DNA of 64,000 bases. Origin: an uncultured Acidiphilium sp. (GTDB lineage: Bacteria; Bacillota; Clostridia; Christensenellales; Borkfalkiaceae). The notes beneath the pieces were generated by a model. It was not told the origin of the DNA and ran no database searches. It saw only the letters and a program-made list of their open reading frames with translations. Positions 53,027 to 60,631 of this stretch are shown here, one piece after another (positions within the stretch are counted from its first letter, which is position 1; each line of letters starts with the position of its first letter). The DNA lies in NCBI GenBank assembly GCA_902495325.1, contig CABUWK010000006.1, forward strand, positions 10,740 to 74,739, read 5' to 3'. Position numbers and translations under genes: made by a program.

Positions 53027-53883
53027 TGAAGGATAAAATCAAAAAACTGATCACCGATAAAAAACTGATAAGTTCGGCGGCAAGTTGCCTGTTTCTGTTG
53101 GTTGCGATCGTGATCGTTGTCGTAGCGGTCATGCCGAAAGGGCTTGCGTGGTTCTCGCAGAATAAAAACGTTACGGGCAGCGGCATGAGCCTGACCGTTC
53201 GCGCGGACTATATGCGCTTTGATGATACGTTTACCGCAAAAGCCGTAATGAACGAAACGGAAATCGCCGCCGGCACCTATCGCCGCGATACGGACGGCAA
53301 GTATTATCTCTTGCAGGAAGACGAAAACGGCAGCGCGACAAGCGAATTCGACACCTCTTCCGGCGCAAAAAAATCGGTATTTTACGATTCGTTATATCCC
53401 GGCGAATACATCGAAATGACCTTTCGTTTCACCTGCGCCGAAAGCCGCAGAAACGAGAAAAGCGGCTATAAGCTGTATTTCGACGGACTGACCCCGGGCA
53501 AGGACAGCGCAGGTAACAACACCGGGTGCGACACTTTCGAGGCGGGCGATGGGACGAATAAAATGACATACAGCATTCTCGGCATTTATCGTCTAGAAGC
53601 GGGAACTTATAACGAAAAGGGAACGTTTACTCCCTATACAAATGCCGGCGGATTTTTAAACGATTTCACTCCGATCGACAACGACCATCCCGCTCCCGCC
53701 ACGGCGGATATTTATAAGGGAAACTGGAGCGGTGCGGAGTGGGAAACGCTCACGATCCGTTTGCATATCGACCTTTCCGAATATAACAAGCTCCCCGGGG
53801 TCGTATCCAACCTTCTTGCGGAAAAATCCGCCAGGATCGCTTCCGTTGTTCTCGCCCCGGACGAAGGAGGAGAAAACGCATGA
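53026..53883 (+). CDS. SipW-dependent-type exported matrix protein (intact)
   Basis: 285 residues. Basic start, hydrophobic segment (SSAASCLFLLVAIVIVVVAVM) and then GLAWFSQNKNVTGSGMSLTV, the Ala-Trp-Phe pattern of SipW-dependent signal peptides as in TasA/CalY proteins. The mature part is beta-rich (YPGEYIEMTFRFTCAE). It is the only gene of the locus without a visible lesion. The ATG overlaps the previous stop and its own stop overlaps the next ATG, so the genes are coupled. Confidence 0.75.
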   Translation: MKDKIKKLITDKKLISSAASCLFLLVAIVIVVVAVMPKGLAWFSQNKNVTGSGMSLTVRADYMRFDDTFTAKAVMNETEIAAGTYRRDTDGKYYLLQEDENGSATSEFDTSSGAKKSVFYDSLYPGEYIEMTFRFTCAESRRNEKSGYKLYFDGLTPGKDSAGNNTGCDTFEAGDGTNKMTYSILGIYRLEAGTYNEKGTFTPYTNAGGFLNDFTPIDNDHPAPATADIYKGNWSGAEWETLTIRLHIDLSEYNKLPGVVSNLLAEKSARIASVVLAPDEGGENA

Positions 53884-54701
53884 ATCAAAAGTTTTTCCTT
53901 TCCCTTTCGGCTTTGGCGCTTGCGATCGTTCTCGCCGTGTGCGGCGTTTCCGTTTACGCATGGTTCTCGGCGACGGACAAAGCTTCCGAAATGGAATTCA
54001 AGTTTGCAAGGATCAATTCCGAAGTCTATTTCTACCACGCAAACGACGAAAACAAGAACGGTGTACCCGAGCGGCTTGAGGATTCTCACAATTGGACGGC
54101 TGAAGAAAAGACAAATTTCCCGGAAGCCTATTTCCCCGGATTCCGCGGCGCATATTCTTTTGAATTTATCGGAAAAAGGGAAGCCAAAGTGGAAGACGCC
54201 GTAACGACCGAAGACACGGTTTCGTTTTCGGAAGAAAGCGGAAATTCGCTTGCGGATATCGTGCCTTCCAAGGTGTTTACTTACCGTTTCCGCATGGTAA
54301 ACAAGGGAGACTCCACAAACAACGTCTCCATTCTCATCAATGCGGGTTCCGGAGCGACGGATAAAGCAAAATTATTGCTGCAAACGCTTGCCGTTTCCTG
54401 CGGTGAGGTAAGCGTTAAGCGCGAAAACGGCAACGTTTCCTTCGATACCGTTGATTTTTCAAACGGCTATCGGTATCTGAAACAGATGACGTCCGAAGGG
54501 CTTGCCGTGTTATCCGATTATCCGCTCAGCGGTATGGACGAGCAGATGATGCAGGATAAAAAAGAGACCGACAGAGCGATCGTGAACACGCGCGATTTCT
54601 GGATCCGCTTTCAGATGATCCCGTACGAAGAACTGATCGAAAAAACGTCTTTACGAAAGGTGATTTATCGGAAGAGCAATATCAAAGCCTGCAGGGAATA
54701 A
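53880..54701 (+). CDS. SipW-dependent-type exported matrix protein, frameshifted near the C-terminus
   Basis: 273 residues as read. Signal segment LSALALAIVLAVCGVSVYAWFSATDKASEMEFKF is split here as hydrophobic core plus the YAWFSATDKA cleavage-region motif; the mature part is TasA/camelysin-like (KVFTYRFRMVNKGDSTNNVSI). At 54650-54652 three Ts stand where four would continue the frame as FTKGDLSEEQYQSLQGIKN and end at 54775 (TPDSSTSA). Thus about 41 C-terminal residues are lost or replaced by 16. Confidence 0.72.
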   Translation: MNQKFFLSLSALALAIVLAVCGVSVYAWFSATDKASEMEFKFARINSEVYFYHANDENKNGVPERLEDSHNWTAEEKTNFPEAYFPGFRGAYSFEFIGKREAKVEDAVTTEDTVSFSEESGNSLADIVPSKVFTYRFRMVNKGDSTNNVSILINAGSGATDKAKLLLQTLAVSCGEVSVKRENGNVSFDTVDFSNGYRYLKQMTSEGLAVLSDYPLSGMDEQMMQDKKETDRAIVNTRDFWIRFQMIPYEELIEKTSLRKVIYRKSNIKACRE

Positions 54702-54789
54702 AGAATATCGAAAAATTGCTTGAATTTTCCGTGCGGTTCGAAGTGAAAACGCCCGATTCGTCGACCTCGGCTTAAATGCAGAAAAGATA

Positions 54790-54853
54790 AATATGCCTTG
54801 AAATTCTTTATGAGCCGCGCTGAGTCGGCAGGATCGGAACGACATGGCATATT
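54790..54853. repeat. Degenerate dispersed hairpin repeat
   Basis: Arms AATATGCC (54790-54797) and GGCATATT (54846-54853) enclose TTGAAATTCTTTATGAGCC...GGATCGGAACGACAT, a decayed version of the element at 4852 and 49264. Confidence 0.5.
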
Positions 54854-54900
54854 ATAAAATTTGCCATGAAACTTTAAAAGATTATCGTCAGCCGGATAAA

Positions 54901-54945
54901 AAAAACAGACGCTCTGTCTGATTTAGACGGAGCGTCTGTTTTTTA
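54901..54945. terminator. Shared terminator for the surface operon and the PadR-like gene
   Basis: 19-bp stem (54901-54919 with 54925-54943, one G-T wobble) with a 5-base loop, A-run on one side and T-run on the other, between convergent genes. Confidence 0.88.
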
Positions 54946-54961
54946 CGGTTTTGCCGCTTTA

Positions 54962-57900
54962 CTATTTCGTGAAGTATTTTCCGCTTTCGAGCAACAGATA
55001 TTTCAGAATGAAGAAAACGGGAATATTCAGTGCGAAAATGCAGGGGATCGCGATATACGAAAGAACCTGCGAATACGAATTGAAATCGATGGACGAGAAC
55101 AGCGCGACGGCAAGCACGATGATAACGATCTGGAAGGTTATGATCAGCGAAACTTCCATTGCGCTTCTGAAGGGGGCGATTTCCGTCACCTTGTTGTTCC
55201 CGGAAACGAAATAACGGATCGTGAGGATCAGGGGAACAAGGAAAGCCGCCGCTACAAGGCTTCCTTTTACCGTCCAGCTCCAGCCGACTTCCTGTGCGAA
55301 CACGTAATTCATCAGCGCCATTTCGCCGAACAGGACAAAGAAGAACAGCCAAGCCGTATTCATATTCAGTTTGTTTGCAAGAATGTATCTGCCGGAAAAA
55401 CGGTTCGTTGTGGAAGAAGTTCTGATCTTGAACCCTTCGCGGTTCGCCATTGCGTACAGATCGGAGAAATCGGCGGTTCCGTCCGACGAAAGGGCTTCGC
55501 GCTCGGTAACCTGTTTTTCGATTCTCGTTTCTCTCGGTGCGGTTTCCGCATTGTAAACAGATTCGCCGTAATCGTTCTGTCCGTTGTCCGTCATGCCGTA
55601 AGCAGAAACCGGTTCTTCTGCGACGGGTTCCGGCTGCGGTTCTTCCGCAGGGCGGGGGGCAGGGGCTTGTTCCGCATAGGTGTTTTCGTAATTACGGTAA
55701 GTCTCCTCGTAATGTTTCTGCGTCGCGCGGGCAAAATATTCGTCGAGATCGACTGTCCGCGCAGGCTGAACGGGTTCCGCCGCTTGCGGTTCTTTCTCCG
55801 GCGAAACGTAAACGACGTTTTCGCGCAACGTTTCTTTTTCTTCCGTTTTCGGGAAAAGTTTGGAAAGGATGGACTTGTATTCTCTCTGCATGGCGGGTTT
55901 TCCGTCTTCGGCATAGAGATAATCGTCTTCCGCTTGGTTTTCCTCTTCCTGCGGCACAACGGGCGTCTGCGGGGCGGGAGAGGGCTGTGCCTCCGGTTCC
56001 GCCGTAACCGGTTCGCTTTCCGTTTGTACCGGTCGCGGTTCTTCCCGTTCCGTCCCGGTCGGAGAAGGAAAGTCGTAATCGGAAGAAGCGAAGATAACGA
56101 TCGGTTTCTCTTCTATCTTTGCATTCTGAGAGATGATGTTGATCTCCACGTCGGACACGGAAGCATCCGCCGTTTCGTAGTTTTCCTGCGGGATCTCTTC
56201 CGCCGTGGCGGAATCGGTCTCTTCCGGAATTTCCTCTTCGTTTGAATATTCGGGTGTTTCCACCGAGGCGAAATCGTCTGCGGTGAAAAGTTCTTCCTGC
56301 GGTCTGTTATAGATGATGTTGAACCCTTTGAACGCGTTTTCCGCGTCGACCGGCTCGACGAATTCTTTTTCCGTGGCAGTTTCCGTGCTTTCGGTTCCTT
56401 CCGTAGCGGTTTCCGGGTCTTCCGTCTCCGCCGCTGCCGGTATTTCTTCTGCCGCGGATTCCTCGGTTTTGCCCGGGATCTCCGTCTCTTCCGTCTGTGC
56501 GGGCGCAGGATCTTCCGTCTTCTGTTCGTCCGGAACCGTTTTTTGTTCGTCTATAATGCCGCGGATGTGAATATAATCGCCGTCCGTCTCTTCGATGATG
56601 CGGTAAGCCGAATCGTCGTAGGCGGGAGCGGTAAAGTCATGATCGGTGGTAACGGAAAGCAGGAATCCGGGATCGTCGTTTTCCTGCGCTTGCTCTTCGG
56701 TTTTCTCGTCGGAAAGCTCTTGCGCGGCGATTTCTTCCTTTTCGTCTTCGTTCTGTTTTTCTTCTTCGGACGCAAGCTCTTCCGCTTTCTCGTCTTCCGC
56801 GGAATTTTCCTTAAGCTCGATCTGTGTCGTCTCTTCCTCTTCTGCGGAAAGAATCTCTTCTTCCGTTTCCTCCTGCAAAACAGGCTCTTCTTTCTCGTCT
56901 TGCGGAAGGGTTTCGGGCTCGCTTTCCTCGTAAACGGTCGTTTCTTCCGCCGCCGGATCGATACCGAGCAGTTTATCGAGTTCCTGCTGCGTTTCGATCA
57001 GGTCGCGATCGATAATTTCGTCATCTTCCTCCGTCTCTTTGCCGGAAAGTTCGTCGTCCTCCGCAGCCTCCGGTTCCGTAAATTCTTCGGTCGCTTCCGC
57101 TATCTCTTCCGATTCATCCTCGTTTTCTTCGAAAATTTCGTAAAAATCGTCTTGTTCCGTTTCCGTCCCGGCAGAGTCTCCGGATGCGGAATTTTCTTCC
57201 ATACTGTCCAGAAGCACGTAAGGCGAGTCGTTTTCTTCCTCGTCTGATGTTTCGTCTTCTCCGGCGGGCGTTTCGTCTTCTTCCGCATCGTCTGCGGAAA
57301 TCTCTTCTTCCTCGCCTTCCTCTTCGTCCGAAACCGCGACGATCTCTTCCGTTTCCTCGGGCGCGGGCTCTTCGACCGGTTCCTCGTCCGCGGCCTGCAT
57401 AACCGTTTCGAGAGCGGTCTCGTCTTCCGGCTCCGTTTCTTCCTCGGGAAGGGGAGAAGTCTCTTCTTCGGCGGGAGCGTTTAACGCGTCGAGCTCGGAC
57501 TGAATGTCGGCAAAAACGTCCGACCCGAGACGATCGAGATAGCTTTCTTCCTCCGCGCCGTCTTCCACGCGATAATCGCCGATATCGGACGCGAGTTCTT
57601 TGAACTTTTCAAACTCGTCTTCCGGTTTTTCCGCTTTCGGCAACCCGCGTTCGATCGGTTCGGACGGCGTTTCGATCAGCCCGTCGATCAGCTCTTTGGA
57701 CTGCAGCCATTCCTCGCGGTTTTTGTCGAGAAAACGTTTTCCTTTTTCCGTAAGCGAATAGTATTTTCTGCGGATGCCGTCGGACGCGCTGGAACGGTAT
57801 TCCTTGATGTAATTCTGCTTGGTGAGCCGTTTCATCGCGCTGTAAAACGTGCCTTGCTTTACGCTGTATCTGTTTTCCGATTTTTTCTCGATATCGGCGC

Positions 57901-57997
57901 GGATCTCGTTGGAATCGCGGTCGCCGTCGACAAGCGAAAGCAATATGATGGTATCGATATGACCGCGCAGCATTTCGCTGTTGATAAAATCACCCAT
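54962..57997 (-). CDS. PadR-type winged-helix protein with long acidic linker and membrane domain
   Basis: 1,011 residues from the ATG at 57997 (AAGGAG upstream). Residues ~1-110 are a PadR winged helix (GDRDSNEIRADIEKK, YSVKQGTFYSAMKRLTKQ, RKYYSLTEKGKRFL). Residues ~150-860 are a very Glu/Asp/Thr/Pro-rich low-complexity region with little predicted fold. The last ~140 residues hold four membrane helices (TAWLFFFVLFGEMALMNYVF, GSLVAAAFLVPLILTIRYF, IITFQIVIIVLAVALF, IPCIFALNIPVFFILKYLL). A membrane-tethered DNA-binding regulator is the simplest reading. A consensus promoter lies at 58076-58104. Target unknown; neighbours are the surface operon and a tyrosine recombinase. Confidence 0.82.
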   Translation of the reverse strand: MGDFINSEMLRGHIDTIILLSLVDGDRDSNEIRADIEKKSENRYSVKQGTFYSAMKRLTKQNYIKEYRSSASDGIRRKYYSLTEKGKRFLDKNREEWLQSKELIDGLIETPSEPIERGLPKAEKPEDEFEKFKELASDIGDYRVEDGAEEESYLDRLGSDVFADIQSELDALNAPAEEETSPLPEEETEPEDETALETVMQAADEEPVEEPAPEETEEIVAVSDEEEGEEEEISADDAEEDETPAGEDETSDEEENDSPYVLLDSMEENSASGDSAGTETEQDDFYEIFEENEDESEEIAEATEEFTEPEAAEDDELSGKETEEDDEIIDRDLIETQQELDKLLGIDPAAEETTVYEESEPETLPQDEKEEPVLQEETEEEILSAEEEETTQIELKENSAEDEKAEELASEEEKQNEDEKEEIAAQELSDEKTEEQAQENDDPGFLLSVTTDHDFTAPAYDDSAYRIIEETDGDYIHIRGIIDEQKTVPDEQKTEDPAPAQTEETEIPGKTEESAAEEIPAAAETEDPETATEGTESTETATEKEFVEPVDAENAFKGFNIIYNRPQEELFTADDFASVETPEYSNEEEIPEETDSATAEEIPQENYETADASVSDVEINIISQNAKIEEKPIVIFASSDYDFPSPTGTEREEPRPVQTESEPVTAEPEAQPSPAPQTPVVPQEEENQAEDDYLYAEDGKPAMQREYKSILSKLFPKTEEKETLRENVVYVSPEKEPQAAEPVQPARTVDLDEYFARATQKHYEETYRNYENTYAEQAPAPRPAEEPQPEPVAEEPVSAYGMTDNGQNDYGESVYNAETAPRETRIEKQVTEREALSSDGTADFSDLYAMANREGFKIRTSSTTNRFSGRYILANKLNMNTAWLFFFVLFGEMALMNYVFAQEVGWSWTVKGSLVAAAFLVPLILTIRYFVSGNNKVTEIAPFRSAMEVSLIITFQIVIIVLAVALFSSIDFNSYSQVLSYIAIPCIFALNIPVFFILKYLLLESGKYFTK

Positions 57998-58035
57998 ACA
58001 GATACTCACTCCTTCGTAAAATTGATAAAAACAAA

Positions 58036-58049
58036 GCCGCTTTTGCGGC
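58036..58049 (-). promoter_or_regulatory. Hairpin in the leader of the PadR-like gene
   Basis: On the minus strand GCCGC-AAAA-GCGGC followed by TTTGTTTTT, between the promoter and the ribosome site. It looks like a weak intrinsic terminator and could attenuate expression. Confidence 0.4.
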
Positions 58050-58075
58050 AAAACACCGAAATAAAACTTAATTCT

Positions 58076-58104
58076 ATTATAGCACGAATCGATCCGGGTG
58101 TCAA
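58076..58104 (-). promoter_or_regulatory. Consensus promoter of the PadR-like gene
   Basis: On the minus strand TTGACA (58104-58099), 17 bases, TATAAT (58081-58076): a perfect sigma-A consensus, the strongest in the window. Confidence 0.8.
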
Positions 58105-58206
58105 TTCTTCGCTCAAAGTTATTTCGTAAAACGTAAAATTTTCTAAAATCGCTTTTAGAAACGACGATTTTAAAAAGTCTTTTTTTTCGTAAGACGGCGA
58201 AAACGC

Positions 58207-58236
58207 TTGACAAAACAGGTCAAAATGTGCTATCAT
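58207..58236 (+). promoter_or_regulatory. Promoter of the tyrosine recombinase gene
   Basis: TTGACA (58207-58212), 18 bases, TGC-TATCAT (58231-58236) with extended -10. Its -10 lies inside a long inverted repeat. Confidence 0.6.
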
Positions 58237-58266
58237 TGCGTAAAAGTTGTGTTTTACGCAATGATA
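58231..58266. promoter_or_regulatory. 15-bp inverted repeat over the recombinase promoter, possible operator
   Basis: TATCATTGCGTAAAA (58231-58245) and its exact complement (58252-58266) with a 6-base centre cover the -10 and transcription start. It could be an operator or an mRNA 5' hairpin. Upstream, 58140-58161 holds a second dyad (TTTCTAAAA/TTTTAGAAA), whose AAAATCG part can pair instead with 58165-58171. Confidence 0.5.
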
Positions 58267-58292
58267 AATGTTCGGAAGGATGGCTATTTTTC

Positions 58293-59348
58293 ATGAAAAA
58301 AGAAAACTATTACACCCTGAGAAACGAGAAACTGACCGATAAAACGGACGAACTTCTGACGAATCTGCCGCCTTTCTGCGCTCAGTTTCTCTACGGCATC
58401 GCAAATAATTCTTCGGCGCTTACCCGCCTTAACTACGCTTACGACTTAAGGATCTTTTTCGAATACCTTGCGCAGACGAAACGCCTTTCCGTGAGCGATA
58501 TGACGATCGACGTTTTAAACGACGTCACCGCCCTCGATATCGAGCGATTCTTGAATTACCTCGGCAGCTACAAGACGGCGCGCGGCAACCGCGAATCGTG
58601 CGACGACCACGCGAAAGCGAGAAAACTCGCCTCGATCCGCGCCATGTATAAATACTTTTTCCAGAAAGATATGATCGTTGCAAACGTGGCGGAAAAGGTC
58701 GCGACACCGAAAATACGGGAAAAAACGATCGTGCGGCTTGAAAACGACGAGGTCGATAAACTGCTTGAATTCGTTTCCGACGACGACGCTTATTCCGGTC
58801 GGAAAAAGGTTTATCACAATAAGCTGAAAGTCCGCGATACCGCCATTCTCACCCTGTTTATCGGCACGGGAATCCGTATCAGCGAGCTTGTCGGGCTTAA
58901 CGTGGACAGTTTCGATTTCGAACATAACAGCTTTATCGTAACCAGAAAAGGTGGCAAACAGGAGATCCTTTATTATAACGACGAGGTAAAGGACGCCCTT
59001 TACGACTGGCTCGATTACCGGTACGATCTTCCGATCCCCGAAGAAGAAACCGCCCTGTTCCTCTCCCTGAAGGGGCAACGGATCTCCGTCCGCGCCGTGG
59101 AAGTCCTCGTAAAAAACTATGCGAAAGAAGTGACGCCGTTAAAAAAGATCACGCCGCACAAGCTGAGAAGCACCTTCGGCACCAACCTTTACCGCGAAAC
59201 GGGAGACATTTACGCCGTTGCCGACTTTCTCGGACATAAAGACGTGAACACGACCAGAAAGCACTACGCCGCTATCGGCGAAGACTCGAGAAAGAACGCG
59301 GCGAAGCTTGTTAAAATCAGAAAGGACACCGAATCCGACGAGACATAA
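58293..59348 (+). CDS. Tyrosine recombinase (XerC/XerD-like)
   Basis: 351 residues. N-terminal SAM-like core-binding domain (~20-130) and catalytic domain with Arg in GTGIRISELVGL, Lys in TRKGGKQEI, HKLR (HxxR), GHKDVNTTRKHY with the His and nucleophilic Tyr. Could be the chromosome-dimer resolvase or a house recombinase that inverts DNA; no dif-like site or flanking attachment repeat was seen. The ATG at 58293 gives MKKENYYTLRNEKLTDKT; the frame extends up through the promoter. hflX follows 11 bases later. Confidence 0.88.
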   Translation: MKKENYYTLRNEKLTDKTDELLTNLPPFCAQFLYGIANNSSALTRLNYAYDLRIFFEYLAQTKRLSVSDMTIDVLNDVTALDIERFLNYLGSYKTARGNRESCDDHAKARKLASIRAMYKYFFQKDMIVANVAEKVATPKIREKTIVRLENDEVDKLLEFVSDDDAYSGRKKVYHNKLKVRDTAILTLFIGTGIRISELVGLNVDSFDFEHNSFIVTRKGGKQEILYYNDEVKDALYDWLDYRYDLPIPEEETALFLSLKGQRISVRAVEVLVKNYAKEVTPLKKITPHKLRSTFGTNLYRETGDIYAVADFLGHKDVNTTRKHYAAIGEDSRKNAAKLVKIRKDTESDET

Positions 59349-59359
59349 AATATTGCATT

Positions 59360-60631
59360 ATGACAGATAATATCAGTAATTTTGAAGAAATTTCTGAAGG
59401 AGCTTTTCTCTTTTTTCCTTACGATACGAAATCGAAAAACGGGATAGCGCGTTCGGAGGAATTTAAAGAACTTTGCCGCAGCGCGGGACTTACCGTCGCA
59501 GGAGAGGACAGGCAGATCCCGCGGGAGATCTCCCCTTTCACCTACATCGGCGCCGGAAAACTCGAAAGCGCAAGAAGAGAAGCGGAAGAGGCGGAAGCGA
59601 ACGTTTTTCTTTTTGACGGAGAGCTCTCTCCCGCACAGACGAGAAACATCTGCGAAGGGCTCGGAGGGATCAAAGTGATCGACCGCGAACAGCTGATCCT
59701 CGACATCTTCGCGCAGCGCGCCGTAACGGCGGAAGGCAAACTGCAGGTAGAACTCGCGCAGCTATCTTACCTTTATCCGCGCCTGAAAGGGCTGGGAACT
59801 TCCCTTTCCCGTCTCGGCGGCGGTATCGGAACGAGAGGTCCGGGCGAAACGCAGCTCGAAACGGACAGGCGGCACATCCGCGCTCGCATTTTATCCTTAA
59901 AAAAGCAACTCGAAGAGGTATCGGCAAGGCGCGAGGCGCAACGGAAACGCCGCGAAAAAAACGAAACTTTCGTCGTCGCCCTTTGCGGATACACCAATAC
60001 CGGGAAATCCACGTTGCTCAACGCGATGACGGGCAGCGAAACGCTTGCGGAAGATAAACTTTTCGCCACCCTCGATCCGACTGCGAGGAAGTTCTCGGCG
60101 GACGGTTTTCCCGCCGTCATGATCGATACCGTCGGTTTCCTCCGCGATATCCCGACCGATCTGATCGACGCATTCAAAACCACGCTCGAAAGCGTGCGGG
60201 AAGCCGATCTCATCCTTCTCGTGTCGGACGCGTCGGGAGATCACGAAACGGAAATTGCGGAATCGATGAAGATATTAAACGATCTTTCCGTAAACGCGCC
60301 TGTCGTAAAAGTTTTCAATAAATGCGATAAAATAAGCGATTTTGCAGATTTTTCCGGCGATGCCGTTTTCATTTCGGCGTGCCAGAAAAAAGGGCTTGAC
60401 AAACTGAAAGCCCGCATCGTTTCTTATATGGAAGCCTTCTATGCCCGCATACGATTCTTCGTTCCCTACGACAAAACGCAGTCCTTTTTCCGTTTGCGGA
60501 AATACTGTGCGTCTTTGAAAGCGACCTACAGCGAAAACGGCGCCGTATTCGACGCCGTAATTCCGAAATATTACCTTTCGTTATTTTCTGCCTTTCAGAT
60601 CCGCCAGCCGGACGCAACGTCCTTCAGATAA
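59360..60631 (+). CDS. hflX: GTPase HflX
   Basis: 423 residues. N-terminal HflX domain (YIGAGKLESARREAE, FDGELSPAQTRNI, DREQLILDIFAQRA), the RLGGGIGTRGPGETQLE stretch, then the G domain with GYTNTGKST near residue 210, DTVGFLRDIP and NKCD. HflX splits or rescues stalled ribosomes under stress. There is no Shine-Dalgarno; TAAAAT (59346-59351) lies 8 bases before the ATG, so a leaderless transcript is possible besides read-through. Its 3' end overlaps the convergent dacF-like gene by 37 bases. Confidence 0.95.
   Translation: MTDNISNFEEISEGAFLFFPYDTKSKNGIARSEEFKELCRSAGLTVAGEDRQIPREISPFTYIGAGKLESARREAEEAEANVFLFDGELSPAQTRNICEGLGGIKVIDREQLILDIFAQRAVTAEGKLQVELAQLSYLYPRLKGLGTSLSRLGGGIGTRGPGETQLETDRRHIRARILSLKKQLEEVSARREAQRKRREKNETFVVALCGYTNTGKSTLLNAMTGSETLAEDKLFATLDPTARKFSADGFPAVMIDTVGFLRDIPTDLIDAFKTTLESVREADLILLVSDASGDHETEIAESMKILNDLSVNAPVVKVFNKCDKISDFADFSGDAVFISACQKKGLDKLKARIVSYMEAFYARIRFFVPYDKTQSFFRLRKYCASLKATYSENGAVFDAVIPKYYLSLFSAFQIRQPDATSFR

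Noticed and set aside
58293..59348. Integrase of a mobile element
   Set aside because: No tRNA target, attachment repeats, excisionase or phage genes nearby, and it is followed at once by hflX; a chromosomal Xer-type role fits better.
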